From assembly GCF_008905045.1 (NCBI RefSeq), contig NZ_VWMY01000012.1:1-55343 (forward strand): a DNA stretch of 55,343 nucleotides, read 5' to 3'. Positions within the stretch are counted from its first letter, which is position 1. Every line of letters starts with the position of its first letter. Shown one piece after another: positions 9,207 to 16,537 of this stretch. Under the pieces are notes generated by a model. It had not been told where the DNA came from and searched no databases. It worked only from the letters and a program-made list of their open reading frames with translations. Made by a program: the position numbers and the translations under genes. Source of the DNA: Streptomyces albicerus (GTDB lineage Bacteria > Actinomycetota > Actinomycetes > Streptomycetales > Streptomycetaceae).

Positions 9207-9989
9207 TTACGGCTTCTCGAAGCCGGCGTCGCGGAGGATCTTCTGGGCCTCGGCCGAGGAGAGCCACTTCACGAAGGACGCGGCCGCCGCGGAGTGCTGG
9301 GACTCCTTGAGCGTGGCTGCCGGGTAGGAGGCGATGGCGTTCTGGTCGTCGGGGATCGGGACGGTGTCGACCTTGTCGGTCGCCGCGGCCGCGTCGGTCT
9401 TGTAGACGATGCCCGCGTCCGCCTCGCCGAGCTCGACCTTGCTGAGTACGGCGCGGACGTTGGCCTCCTCGGAGACCGGCTTCACGGTGATCTTCTGGGT
9501 GTCGAGGATCTGCCGGCTGTAGCGGCCGACCGGGACCTCGGGGGCCGCGAGCACGACCTTCAGCCTGGTGTCGGCGAGGTCCCCCAGCCCCTCGATCTTT
9601 TCCGGGTTGCCCTTGTCGGTGGCGATGACCAGGCGGTTCTTGGCGATGACGGCCGGGGTGCCGGTGTCGGACCCCAGCCCGTCCATCGTCTTGGTGTCGG
9701 CGGTGACGAGCGCGTCGGCGGGGGCGCCCTGCTCCACCTGGGCGGCCAGTTCCTGGGAACCGGCGAAGGAGAAGGTGATCTTCGTGCCGGGGTGCTCCTT
9801 CTCGTACGCCGCGCCCGCGGTCTTGAAGACGTCGGTGAGCGAGGAGGCCGCCAGCACGGTCAGATCGGTTCGGGAGGAGCCCGCTGCCTTCGTACCGCCG
9901 TCACCGTCGCCGCAGGAGGCAAGGGACACGAGCAGGGCGACGGTCAGACCGGCGACAGCGGTTCGACGGCGGGTGAAGGCGGGGGACAC
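9207..9989 (-). CDS. modA: Molybdate-binding lipoprotein ModA
   Basis: A 260-residue extracytoplasmic solute-binding protein. The N-terminus has arginines, a hydrophobic stretch and a lipobox (LASC, lipidated cysteine near residue 27), so it is membrane-tethered. The mature part shows the ModA pattern: [40 protein letters not shown], and a C-terminal [19 protein letters not shown]. It delivers molybdate (possibly tungstate) to the ModBC fusion directly downstream. GTG start at 9989 with AAGGAG eight bases upstream. It sits 44 bp after the TOBE regulator gene, all on one strand, suggesting a modE-like-modA-modBC operon. Confidence 0.93.
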   Translation of the reverse strand: MSPAFTRRRTAVAGLTVALLVSLASCGDGDGGTKAAGSSRTDLTVLAASSLTDVFKTAGAAYEKEHPGTKITFSFAGSQELAAQVEQGAPADALVTADTKTMDGLGSDTGTPAVIAKNRLVIATDKGNPEKIEGLGDLADTRLKVVLAAPEVPVGRYSRQILDTQKITVKPVSEEANVRAVLSKVELGEADAGIVYKTDAAAATDKVDTVPIPDDQNAIASYPAATLKESQHSAAAASFVKWLSSAEAQKILRDAGFEKP

Positions 9990-10033
9990 GGTGGAGGCTC
10001 CTTGGGACTGCGGGCGGCGGGCGGACGTCCTGG

Positions 10034-10438
10034 TCAGGTGCGGTCGATGTGTACGTTCGTCGACTTCACACGGGCGGTGGCCCGCATACCGACCTCCAGG
10101 CCCAGTTCCTCGACGGCCTCCCGGGTCAGCAAGGAGACCAGCCGGTGCGGGCCCGCCTGGATCTCGACCTGGGCCGCGACATCACCGAGTTTGATGGCGG
10201 TGACGATGCCGGGAAACGCGTTACGGACCGACGTGTACGCGGTGTCGTCCTCGCCGGTGCCCGCGGCGCCGCTCTGGGCGAGTTCGACGGAGAACGCGGC
10301 GAGATCCCGGCCGTCGATGAGGCGGCGTCCGCCCTCGTCGCGATGGGTCGCGACCCGGCCGGCGTCCGCCCAGCGCCGCGCGGTGTCGGGACTGACGCCC
10401 AGCAGACGCGCCGCCTGACCGATGGTGTAGGACTGCAT
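10034..10438 (-). CDS. Molybdenum-responsive HTH-TOBE regulator (ModE-like)
   Basis: A 134-residue protein. Residues about 3-50 form an excisionase/MerR-type helix-turn-helix ([25 protein letters not shown]), and residues about 66-132 a single TOBE/molbindin domain ([27 protein letters not shown]...[15 protein letters not shown]). TOBE domains bind molybdate, so this is probably the molybdate-sensing repressor of the operon it heads. It differs from E. coli ModE, which has a LysR-like HTH and two TOBE domains. The ATG at 10438 is chosen because the fold starts there; an in-frame ATG at 10495 exists, but a promoter-like element lies between the two. Confidence 0.85.
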   Translation of the reverse strand: MQSYTIGQAARLLGVSPDTARRWADAGRVATHRDEGGRRLIDGRDLAAFSVELAQSGAAGTGEDDTAYTSVRNAFPGIVTAIKLGDVAAQVEIQAGPHRLVSLLTREAVEELGLEVGMRATARVKSTNVHIDRT

Positions 10439-10446
10439 ATGCGACA

Positions 10447-10475
10447 GATTAAGTCTTCTGATCTCGCACTTGCAA
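10447..10475 (-). promoter_or_regulatory. Possible promoter of the molybdate operon
   Basis: On the minus strand TTGCAA (10475-10470) is followed after 16-17 bp by CTTAAT/TTAATC (10453-10447). Transcription would begin 1-3 bases before the ATG at 10438, giving a leaderless mRNA. This fits the absence of a Shine-Dalgarno sequence there. Confidence 0.35.
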
Positions 10476-10709
10476 TGTTTTGGGTGATTCACCATGGCAG
10501 ATGCGGTCTCGCTGGTAGGAAGATCCGAGGCTGCTGCGGCGCCCGGCTCCCTCCCTCTGCGGACGCGCGTGCTCGGCGTGCGAGGGGCCGGTCACGCGGC
10601 CCCGGCCGGGCTCACCCGGCACACCTCCGCGGCGTACGAACTCCGGTTGCCCACCAGGGAGTTCAGGCTCCTCCAGTCCGGGTCCTCAACGGTTCGGGCG
10701 CTGACGCGG

Positions 10710-10742
10710 CCGGCCGCCCCCGCGACAAGCGGTGGCGGCCGG
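10710..10742 (-). terminator. Hairpin downstream of the MFS gene
   Basis: CCGGCCGCC (10710-10718) pairs perfectly with GGCGGCCGG (10734-10742). It lies just 3' of the minus-strand MFS stop codon at 10759. There is no T-run. The rest of the 320-bp gap to the ModE-like start (10439-10758) shows only the promoter noted above. Confidence 0.45.
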
Positions 10743-10758
10743 CTCGGTGAGGTTCGGG

Positions 10759-12237
10759 TCAGGCCTTGACCTCGGCCTCAGCAGCCTCGGGGGCGGACGG
10801 CGTTGCCGCGTCGGGCTCCGGCTGCGCGGCCGCCTTCGGGACCGGGATGAGAAAGGCGACGACCGCCGCCGCGAGGGCCACACCGCAGCCGATCAGCATG
10901 GCGACGCGGAAACCGTCCTCGGAGGGCAGGACGAAACCGCCGAAGTCCGTGGTCATCTGGGCCAGAACCACGGCCATCACGGCGGCCGACACGGAGCTGC
11001 CGATCGAACGCATCAGGGTGTTGAAGCTGTTGGCCGAGGCGGTCTCCGACTGGGGCACCGCGCCCATGATGAGGGCCGGCATCGCGCCGTAGGCGAAGCC
11101 GACACCCGTGTTGGCGACGATGGTCACGGCGAGCAGACCCCAGGGGGAGTCGAAACCGATCAACGGCAGGGAGAGGCCGTAGCCGAGGGAGATGACGAGC
11201 GCTCCGACGCTCAGTGTCACCTTGGGTCCGAAGGCGGCCGAGACCTTGGCGCCGATTGGCGACATCACCATCATCATCAGGCCCGACGGGGCCACCCACA
11301 GACCCATCGCCAGCATTGACTGGCCCAGGCCGTAGCCGGTGGCCTCGGGCAGCTGCAGCAACTGGGGCACGACCAGCGACTGCGCGTACATCGCGAACCC
11401 GACCAGGATCGAGGCCGCGTTCGTCATCAGCACCCGCGGGCGGGCGGTCACACGCAGGTCGACCAGCGGCTCACTCGTACGCAGCTCCCACCAGCCCCAG
11501 ACCAGCAGCGCGACGACCGCGGCGGCGAGCAGCCCGAGGGTGGTGCCGCTCCCCCAGCCCCAGTCGGCGCCCTTGGAGATGCCGAGGAGCAGACAGACGA
11601 GTCCGACGCCCAGGCCGACCGCGCCGAGCAGGTCGAAGCCGCCCACAGCGGTGTTCACCCGGCCCGCGGGCACGACGAACCAGATCAGGGTGGCGACCGC
11701 GAGGGCCAGGGCGGCGACTATCCAGAACAGCACGCGCCAGCTTGCGTTCTCGGCGATCGCCGCGGAGAACGGCAGGCCGAGCGCGCCGCCCACGCCCATG
11801 GACGCGCTCATGATCGCGATGGACGAGCCCAGTTTCTCGGTCGGCACGACGTCGCGCAGAAGGCTGATGCCCAGGGGGACCACGCCCATGCCCAGGCCCT
11901 GCAGTCCGCGTCCCGCGATCATCGGGATCACCGAGGAGGACAGGGCGCAGACCACCGAGCCCACGACGAGCGGGACCAGCGAGGCCAGCAGCATGCGCCG
12001 CTTGCCGTACATGTCACCGAGGCGTCCGGCGACGGGTGTCGCCACCGCCGCGGCGAGCAGCGTGGCGGTGATCACCCACGAGGCGTTCGAGGCGCTGGTG
12101 TCGAGCAGCGTCGGCAGTTCCCCGATCAGCGGCACGACCAGGGTCTGCGTGATCGCGGCCACGATGCCCGCGAAGGCGAGGATGCCGACGACACCGCCTG
12201 AGCGGGTCTCGGCCTTGGGACTGTCGGAACTATCCAC
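10759..12237 (-). CDS. EmrB/QacA-type MFS drug transporter
   Basis: About 492 residues with many hydrophobic helices, probably 14 as in the DHA2/EmrB family. Motif A after helix 2 is GRLGDMYGKRRML, and motif C-like GMGVVPLGISLLRDVVP follows in helix 5. The C-terminus is an alanine- and proline-rich acidic tail. Such proteins export drugs by proton antiport. The GTG at 12237 has GAGGGAG upstream; an ATG at 12267 is a possible alternative. A large palindrome with a TATGAT -10 element lies just upstream, implying repression by a regulator not encoded next to it. The substrate is unknown. Confidence 0.85.
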   Translation of the reverse strand: MDSSDSPKAETRSGGVVGILAFAGIVAAITQTLVVPLIGELPTLLDTSASNASWVITATLLAAAVATPVAGRLGDMYGKRRMLLASLVPLVVGSVVCALSSSVIPMIAGRGLQGLGMGVVPLGISLLRDVVPTEKLGSSIAIMSASMGVGGALGLPFSAAIAENASWRVLFWIVAALALAVATLIWFVVPAGRVNTAVGGFDLLGAVGLGVGLVCLLLGISKGADWGWGSGTTLGLLAAAVVALLVWGWWELRTSEPLVDLRVTARPRVLMTNAASILVGFAMYAQSLVVPQLLQLPEATGYGLGQSMLAMGLWVAPSGLMMMVMSPIGAKVSAAFGPKVTLSVGALVISLGYGLSLPLIGFDSPWGLLAVTIVANTGVGFAYGAMPALIMGAVPQSETASANSFNTLMRSIGSSVSAAVMAVVLAQMTTDFGGFVLPSEDGFRVAMLIGCGVALAAAVVAFLIPVPKAAAQPEPDAATPSAPEAAEAEVKA

Positions 12238-12291
12238 CGGGGGCTCCCTCTTGCGCTTCCGGACCATGGCGCGACGCACCGCACCCTCGGG

Positions 12292-12322
12292 ATGCATCAT
12301 GCACAGAATGTGCATCATACAT
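12292..12322. promoter_or_regulatory. Palindromic operator upstream of the MFS pump
   Basis: ATGCATCATGCACA-GAA-TGTGCATCATACAT is an imperfect 14-3-14 inverted repeat (12 of 14 positions pair). On the minus strand its arm contains TATGAT (complement of 12314-12319), a good -10 element. A further similar half-site, TGATGCATGGCACA, follows at 12326-12339. The layout fits a repressor site overlapping the MFS promoter. Confidence 0.6.
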
Positions 12323-12467
12323 ATCTGATGCATGGCACATATCGCACATGCCGAACCGCCGGCACCGACCGCCACACCGACCGAAGGGCTGCACCCCAGC
12401 GGAAGCCGGGCCAGGTTCGTCGAGCGCATCCCCGACCCCGCAGGGGGCATCGCCCGCAAGTTCGCCC

Positions 12468-12683
12468 TTGCTGTTCAACAACGTCACCCTGCGCCTGCTC
12501 GGCAGCGACGACTTTCCAGCCGAGGCGAAACGGCAGGCCGCCCGCGACCTGACCGCCGCGGCCGCCGTCGGCGCCCTCACCGTCGGCGTCGGCGACCGCT
12601 ATCCGCTGGACGAGATCGCCGAAGCCCATGACCGGGTCGACACCGGCGGCCGGGGCCGTGTCCTCGTCACCGTCCCGCAGTGA
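12468..12683 (+). pseudogene. C-terminal fragment of a quinone reductase / zinc-type alcohol dehydrogenase
   Basis: The frame ending at 12683 encodes about 70 residues with the C-terminal pattern of MDR-superfamily NADPH:quinone reductases: LLFNNVTLRLLGSDDFP, then AAVGALTVGVGDRYPLDEIA and EAHDRVDTGGRGRVLVTVP. The catalytic and NADPH-binding parts upstream are missing; the preceding sequence is low-complexity and unrelated. It appears to be the 3' end of a gene lost by deletion, lying beside the MFS operator. I expect no function. Confidence 0.7.
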
Positions 12684-12757
12684 CGCGGGGTCCGGGCCGT
12701 CGGCACTGAACTGGCTTGCAGGAGAGGGCCGTTCACGTCGCAGACCTGTAAGCCGAC

Positions 12758-13567
12758 TCAGTCTCCGGAGACGGCCGCGCGGGAGCCGTCCGCGGGGCCC
12801 CGGACTGCGGCGTCGGTCAGCTCCTTCACCCAGGCGGCGGGCACCGGGACGCCCGGGGTCTCGAGGAACCAGCGTCCCGCCTCTTCCTGGCTCAGCCCCT
12901 CGGGCCGCTCCGCCATGTACGGGTTGACGTAGACCGGGGTTCCGGGTTCGCTGCGCCAGCTGTCGGCGAGGGTGCCGATGTCCACCGCGTCGTAGCCGAG
13001 GGCGTCCAGGAGCCGGGTCACGTCCGCCTTGGCGGCCGGGTCGTCGCCCGCGACGGGCAGGGCGCTGCGGTCGGCCGCGCCGGCGGGCCGGGCGCTGGTG
13101 AACAGGCGGCGGAAGTCGATGTTGTTGAACGCCTTGACCACGTGCGAGTCGGCCAGGTGCCGCTGCACCAGGGCGCTGGAGGTCAGCTCGCCCGCGTCCA
13201 GCTCCGCGAACCGGCCGTCGCGCTCCGGGTAGTAGTTCATCGTGTCGATCACAGTCTTGCCGGCCAGGGCGGCCGAGGGCAGCCGGCCATGGGTCTTGAG
13301 CGGGACGGTCGCCACCACCAGGTCGCCGGCCCGCGCGGCCTCGGCGGGTGTGGCCGCCCGCGCCCGCTCGCCGAGGTCGGCGACGAGGTCGGTGAGCGTC
13401 CCGGGACCGCGGGAGTTGCTCAGGACGACGTCCAGGCCGGCGGCGACGGCCAGACGGGCCAGCGCGCTGCCGATCATGCCACTGCCGATGAGTCCGAGAG
13501 TCTGGGCCCGGGGGGCCTGGGGCTGAGTCTGGGTCTGGGTCTGGGTCTGGGGCTGAGATTGGGTCAC
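12758..13567 (-). CDS. F420/NADP oxidoreductase-like NAD(P)-binding protein
   Basis: 269 residues from the GTG at 13567 (GAGAG upstream). After a Gln/Thr-rich N-terminal tail (QTQTQTQTQPQ) comes a Rossmann motif LGLIGSGMIGSALARLAVAAG near residues 25-45, then VVLSNSRGP and DLVVATVPL, as in F420-dependent NADP reductases. A conserved AFNNIDFRRLF and a GYDAVDIGTLADSWRSEPG segment place it in the Streptomyces branch of that family. It would transfer hydride between NADP and a cofactor or substrate; which one is not decidable here. It is divergent from a TetR gene with a perfect palindrome between them. A (TCTGGG)4 microsatellite encodes the tail. Confidence 0.8.
   Translation of the reverse strand: MTQSQPQTQTQTQTQPQAPRAQTLGLIGSGMIGSALARLAVAAGLDVVLSNSRGPGTLTDLVADLGERARAATPAEAARAGDLVVATVPLKTHGRLPSAALAGKTVIDTMNYYPERDGRFAELDAGELTSSALVQRHLADSHVVKAFNNIDFRRLFTSARPAGAADRSALPVAGDDPAAKADVTRLLDALGYDAVDIGTLADSWRSEPGTPVYVNPYMAERPEGLSQEEAGRWFLETPGVPVPAAWVKELTDAAVRGPADGSRAAVSGD
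13528..13551. repeat. (TCTGGG)4 microsatellite in a coding N-terminus
   Basis: Four perfect 6-bp copies encode the alternating Gln/Thr tail of the oxidoreductase. Copy-number changes would not shift the frame. Confidence 0.9.
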
Positions 13568-13605
13568 GGCGTCATGTCTCTCATTCGATGGATATCCATA
13601 CCCGT

Positions 13606-13624
13606 TGTGAAACTGAGTTTCACA
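13606..13624. promoter_or_regulatory. Perfect palindromic operator (TetR type)
   Basis: TGTGAAACT-G-AGTTTCACA is a perfect 9-1-9 inverted repeat in the 114-bp gap between the divergent oxidoreductase and TetR genes, 39 bp and 58 bp from their respective starts. This is the usual place and size for a TetR dimer site controlling both promoters. Confidence 0.75.
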
Positions 13625-13681
13625 GTAGCCACTTAGACTCTCTACTGCAATCCAGGTTCGTCCAAGAGATACCATCACGAG

Positions 13682-14101
13682 GTGAGTGGAGCAGCGCGTA
13701 CGAGCACACGGGACATCGCACGAGCCGCGATCCGGGCCGAACTGGCCCAGGTGGCCTTCGAGTTGTTCCGTCGACAGGGCTTCGACAAGGTCACCTTCGA
13801 CGGCCTGGCCAAGGCCGCGGGGGTGTCCCGCAGCACCTTCCTGCGTTACTTCGGCACCAAGGAGGACGCCGTCCTGTGCGCCCGGAGCCTGGAGAAGCAG
13901 AACGGCTGGCGCCCCGCCATCGCCCAGGCCCTCACCGAGCGCACCGATCCCTCACGCCCGGCGACGCTGGGTCCGTTGGTGCGGGCCGCGGCCGCGGTGG
14001 ACTGCCTGAACATCGCCGTCAACCACTGGACGGCGTCCGACGGCAGCGTCGATCTCGACGACCTGCTCGACGAGGCCTTCGCCGCACTCGCGACGCGGTG
14101 A
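13682..14101 (+). CDS. Short TetR-family regulator
   Basis: 139 residues from the GTG at 13682. The N-terminus is a complete TetR DNA-binding domain (FELFRRQGFDKVTFDGLAKA, then GVSRSTFLRYFGTKEDAVL). The C-terminus (VRAAAAVDCLNIAVNHWTASDG) looks like the last dimerisation helices. Typical members have 180-220 residues, so part of the middle, which forms the ligand pocket, appears absent. An in-frame deletion is possible. It probably represses itself and the divergent oxidoreductase through the palindrome at 13606-13624; whether it still responds to a ligand is doubtful. Confidence 0.8.
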   Translation: MSGAARTSTRDIARAAIRAELAQVAFELFRRQGFDKVTFDGLAKAAGVSRSTFLRYFGTKEDAVLCARSLEKQNGWRPAIAQALTERTDPSRPATLGPLVRAAAAVDCLNIAVNHWTASDGSVDLDDLLDEAFAALATR

Positions 14102-14390
14102 GCGCGTCGACGCTGGACGCGAAGGAAGCCGACCGCGGCGACACCGTCACGACGACGCCACGCTGACTTCCAACTCCGTGCTGGGCGGCCGTACTCATAC
14201 CCTCTGGAGCTCAGGCACGTCGGTCCCCACCGCGCCATGAAGCAACGACATGACGCACCAAGGATCCCCACCACCAACTTCCTTTCACATAACGGCCGTT
14301 GTCCTGGCTGAAGGTCTCGTGTTCCACTAATCTCCATCCACCACATCGGCCACCCGCTCCCGGGCGGGAGAGCATCCACGGGGGAGATGC

Positions 14391-16532
14391 GTGTATGAGG
14401 ACTTGGGCTTCAAGAAACTCCTCGGCGCGGACGGTTTCTTCGCACACCTGTTAGGGCGGTCGCCGTCGGGTGCCGACCGCAAGTTGTTGTACGGACCCGA
14501 CCTGCCCGTGGTGCTGCTCACCGGCGGCCCGGGGATGGGCAAGGGGCGGCTGCTGCGGGCGGTGCACGACCGTTTCGCCCGCCAGGTGCCGGTAATCCGC
14601 CTGGACTGCGCCTCACTGGTGTATGCGGACCGGGCCGCGCCGGAGCCCGGTGCCCGCTCGGCGGTGACCGAGGCCCTGGTCGAGGCCGCCCTGCTGCTGC
14701 ACACCTGGCGGGGAACGGGCGGCGCGTTCACCTTCCCGCGGTTCTTCGCGGGCCTGGCGGTGATCGCGACCGGCGTCGCGGACGACACCCGTCAGGCGAT
14801 CAGGACAGAGGTCGAGCGGTACGAGGAACTGATCCAGCAGCCGCGCCTGCGCGGTCTGGGGGCGCGCGACTTCTGGCGCGGCGCGCTCCTCGGGGCCGTA
14901 CGGAAAATGCTGGAGGTCCTGGCCGGACAGACGCTCGGCCCGTACGGGGCCGCCGCGCTCACCGCGCTGCTCGACTCCCTCTTCGAGCGCCTGACGCCAC
15001 GGGGCGAGGCGGAACTGACCCGGATCTACGGCGAGTATCCCGGCGCGGCCGGCCAGCCCAAGCACGGGCTGCGCAGGCTCGCCGCCGATTTCCGGACCGG
15101 CGACGAGCGGCGGGAGGACGCGGAGCGCTTCCTGTTCCGGGCGCTGCGCGAGGATCTGGAGGCGGCGTACGGCGGGCTGGGGGGCTGGCTGGGCCGGGTC
15201 GGCCGCCCGGGACTGCTGCTGGACCACGCCGAAGAACCGCTGGGCGAGCGGCTGCTGCGCGCCGTGCTCACCGACCGCCGGGGCGGGCAGCGCGACCGCG
15301 TGGTGATCGTGGGCACGGCGCGCCGGGCGGACGGCGGCGACTTCCTGCACGGAGGTCTGCCACCGAGGGAGGTGGCGGCGTTCCGGCCCGCAGACGGGGT
15401 ACCGGCCACCTGGTCCCGCCGTAGGGACCCGGAGGGGGACCGGGGCCCGCTGTCCGCCGGGGTGCTCCTGCTGCGGATGCCTTTCCTCTCCGGCGACCAG
15501 CTCCGCAAGGCGACCGAGCGAATACAGCTGGGCGCGGAGCGGGAAGACGGTGCGCATCGCCGCCGTATCACCGCCGCCGTGGCCCAGCTGAGCGGCGGAC
15601 GGCCGCACACGGTGATCCGGCTGGCCACCGCCGCCGCCGACCACCGGATGGAGACGGACGCCAACGACCGGGCCATCCTGGACGCCAAGCTGCACCACCC
15701 GGACGGCGCCCCCGAGCGGCCGGTGACGGACGTACTGCTCCAGGAGCTGATCCTCGACCAGCTGCCGGTGCGGCTGGCGGACGAGCACCATGACCAGTGG
15801 CTCGATCTCCTGACCCATCTGTCCGTGGCGCACGACCCGGAGTGCGCGGACGTCCTGCTGCGCCATCACCAGGCAGACCGTGTCCTGAGCCTGACGGCAG
15901 ATGAGGTCGCGCGGCTGCTCAACGACACCGGGTGGCCCAGCTGCGAGCGGCACTTCATCGGGGACTTCGGCCTGCGCCAGCTGCTGGTGCACCGGCTGTA
16001 CGGGCTGTCGCGCGACGGTGCCGCCTGGTACGCCGACCACCATCTGCTGCGCGACCACTACGCCGTGGGCGGGCCGAGCGGCGGTGCGTTCCACTCGGTG
16101 ACGACCCACCATATGAACCACCACCTCGTCTCCGGCGGCGTCGACGACGTGGTCCGCCACCTCGCCGCCGCCCTCCCCGGCCGCCCCCGTCAGTGGTGCG
16201 AGGAACTGCTGGAGACCGCCCAGGCGCCATATCCGGGCGGGGCGGACGAGCGCCGCAAGCGCGCCCAGGGTCTGGTACGGGTGGACGGACCGCCGCTGCG
16301 CCGCACCGTCGACCAACTGCTGCACGCCGTATGGCTGTGCGAGGAGCGCACCAGGCCGACCGGGAGCGAAATGGCCCGCACGCTGGAGCAGTTGCTGAGG
16401 CAACTTTCGACCATGGACTTCGACGGTGCCGGAGAACTCGGCCCGACAGCCACCGAGTGGAGCCAACTGGCCGCGAACGAGCAGCCGTTGCTGCGCTGCG
16501 ACTGCACCGATGAGCTCGGCCGAAGGAGGTAA
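14391..16532 (+). CDS. TTA-containing P-loop NTPase, STAND-like
   Basis: 713 residues, GTG start at 14391 after GGGGGAG. Walker A is GGPGMGKGR near residues 47-55, followed by a strand VPVIRLDCASLVY. The body is helical, and its C-terminal part (FIGDFGLRQLLVHRLYGL, then AAWYADHHLLRDHYA and DVVRHLAAALPG) resembles the winged-helix and helical regions of STAND-type signalling NTPases. I see no effector domain or membrane span. Codon 21 is TTA (14451-14453), the rare leucine codon read by bldA tRNA, so expression is probably tied to development. The stop overlaps the Shine-Dalgarno of the next gene. I do not recognise a named family; a signalling role is inferred. Confidence 0.7.
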   Translation: MYEDLGFKKLLGADGFFAHLLGRSPSGADRKLLYGPDLPVVLLTGGPGMGKGRLLRAVHDRFARQVPVIRLDCASLVYADRAAPEPGARSAVTEALVEAALLLHTWRGTGGAFTFPRFFAGLAVIATGVADDTRQAIRTEVERYEELIQQPRLRGLGARDFWRGALLGAVRKMLEVLAGQTLGPYGAAALTALLDSLFERLTPRGEAELTRIYGEYPGAAGQPKHGLRRLAADFRTGDERREDAERFLFRALREDLEAAYGGLGGWLGRVGRPGLLLDHAEEPLGERLLRAVLTDRRGGQRDRVVIVGTARRADGGDFLHGGLPPREVAAFRPADGVPATWSRRRDPEGDRGPLSAGVLLLRMPFLSGDQLRKATERIQLGAEREDGAHRRRITAAVAQLSGGRPHTVIRLATAAADHRMETDANDRAILDAKLHHPDGAPERPVTDVLLQELILDQLPVRLADEHHDQWLDLLTHLSVAHDPECADVLLRHHQADRVLSLTADEVARLLNDTGWPSCERHFIGDFGLRQLLVHRLYGLSRDGAAWYADHHLLRDHYAVGGPSGGAFHSVTTHHMNHHLVSGGVDDVVRHLAAALPGRPRQWCEELLETAQAPYPGGADERRKRAQGLVRVDGPPLRRTVDQLLHAVWLCEERTRPTGSEMARTLEQLLRQLSTMDFDGAGELGPTATEWSQLAANEQPLLRCDCTDELGRRR
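14451..14453 (+). promoter_or_regulatory. TTA codon (bldA-dependence point)
   Basis: In-frame TTA is codon 21 of the NTPase gene. In Streptomyces this codon needs the bldA leucyl-tRNA, abundant mainly late in growth. I found no other TTA codon in the intact genes of the window by eye. Confidence 0.8.
16523..16530 (+). promoter_or_regulatory. Perfect Shine-Dalgarno overlapping a stop codon
   Basis: AAGGAGGT overlaps the TAA stop (16530-16532) of the NTPase gene and lies seven bases before the ATG at 16538. This strongly couples translation of the two genes. Confidence 0.85.
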
Positions 16533-16537
16533 CCGGG

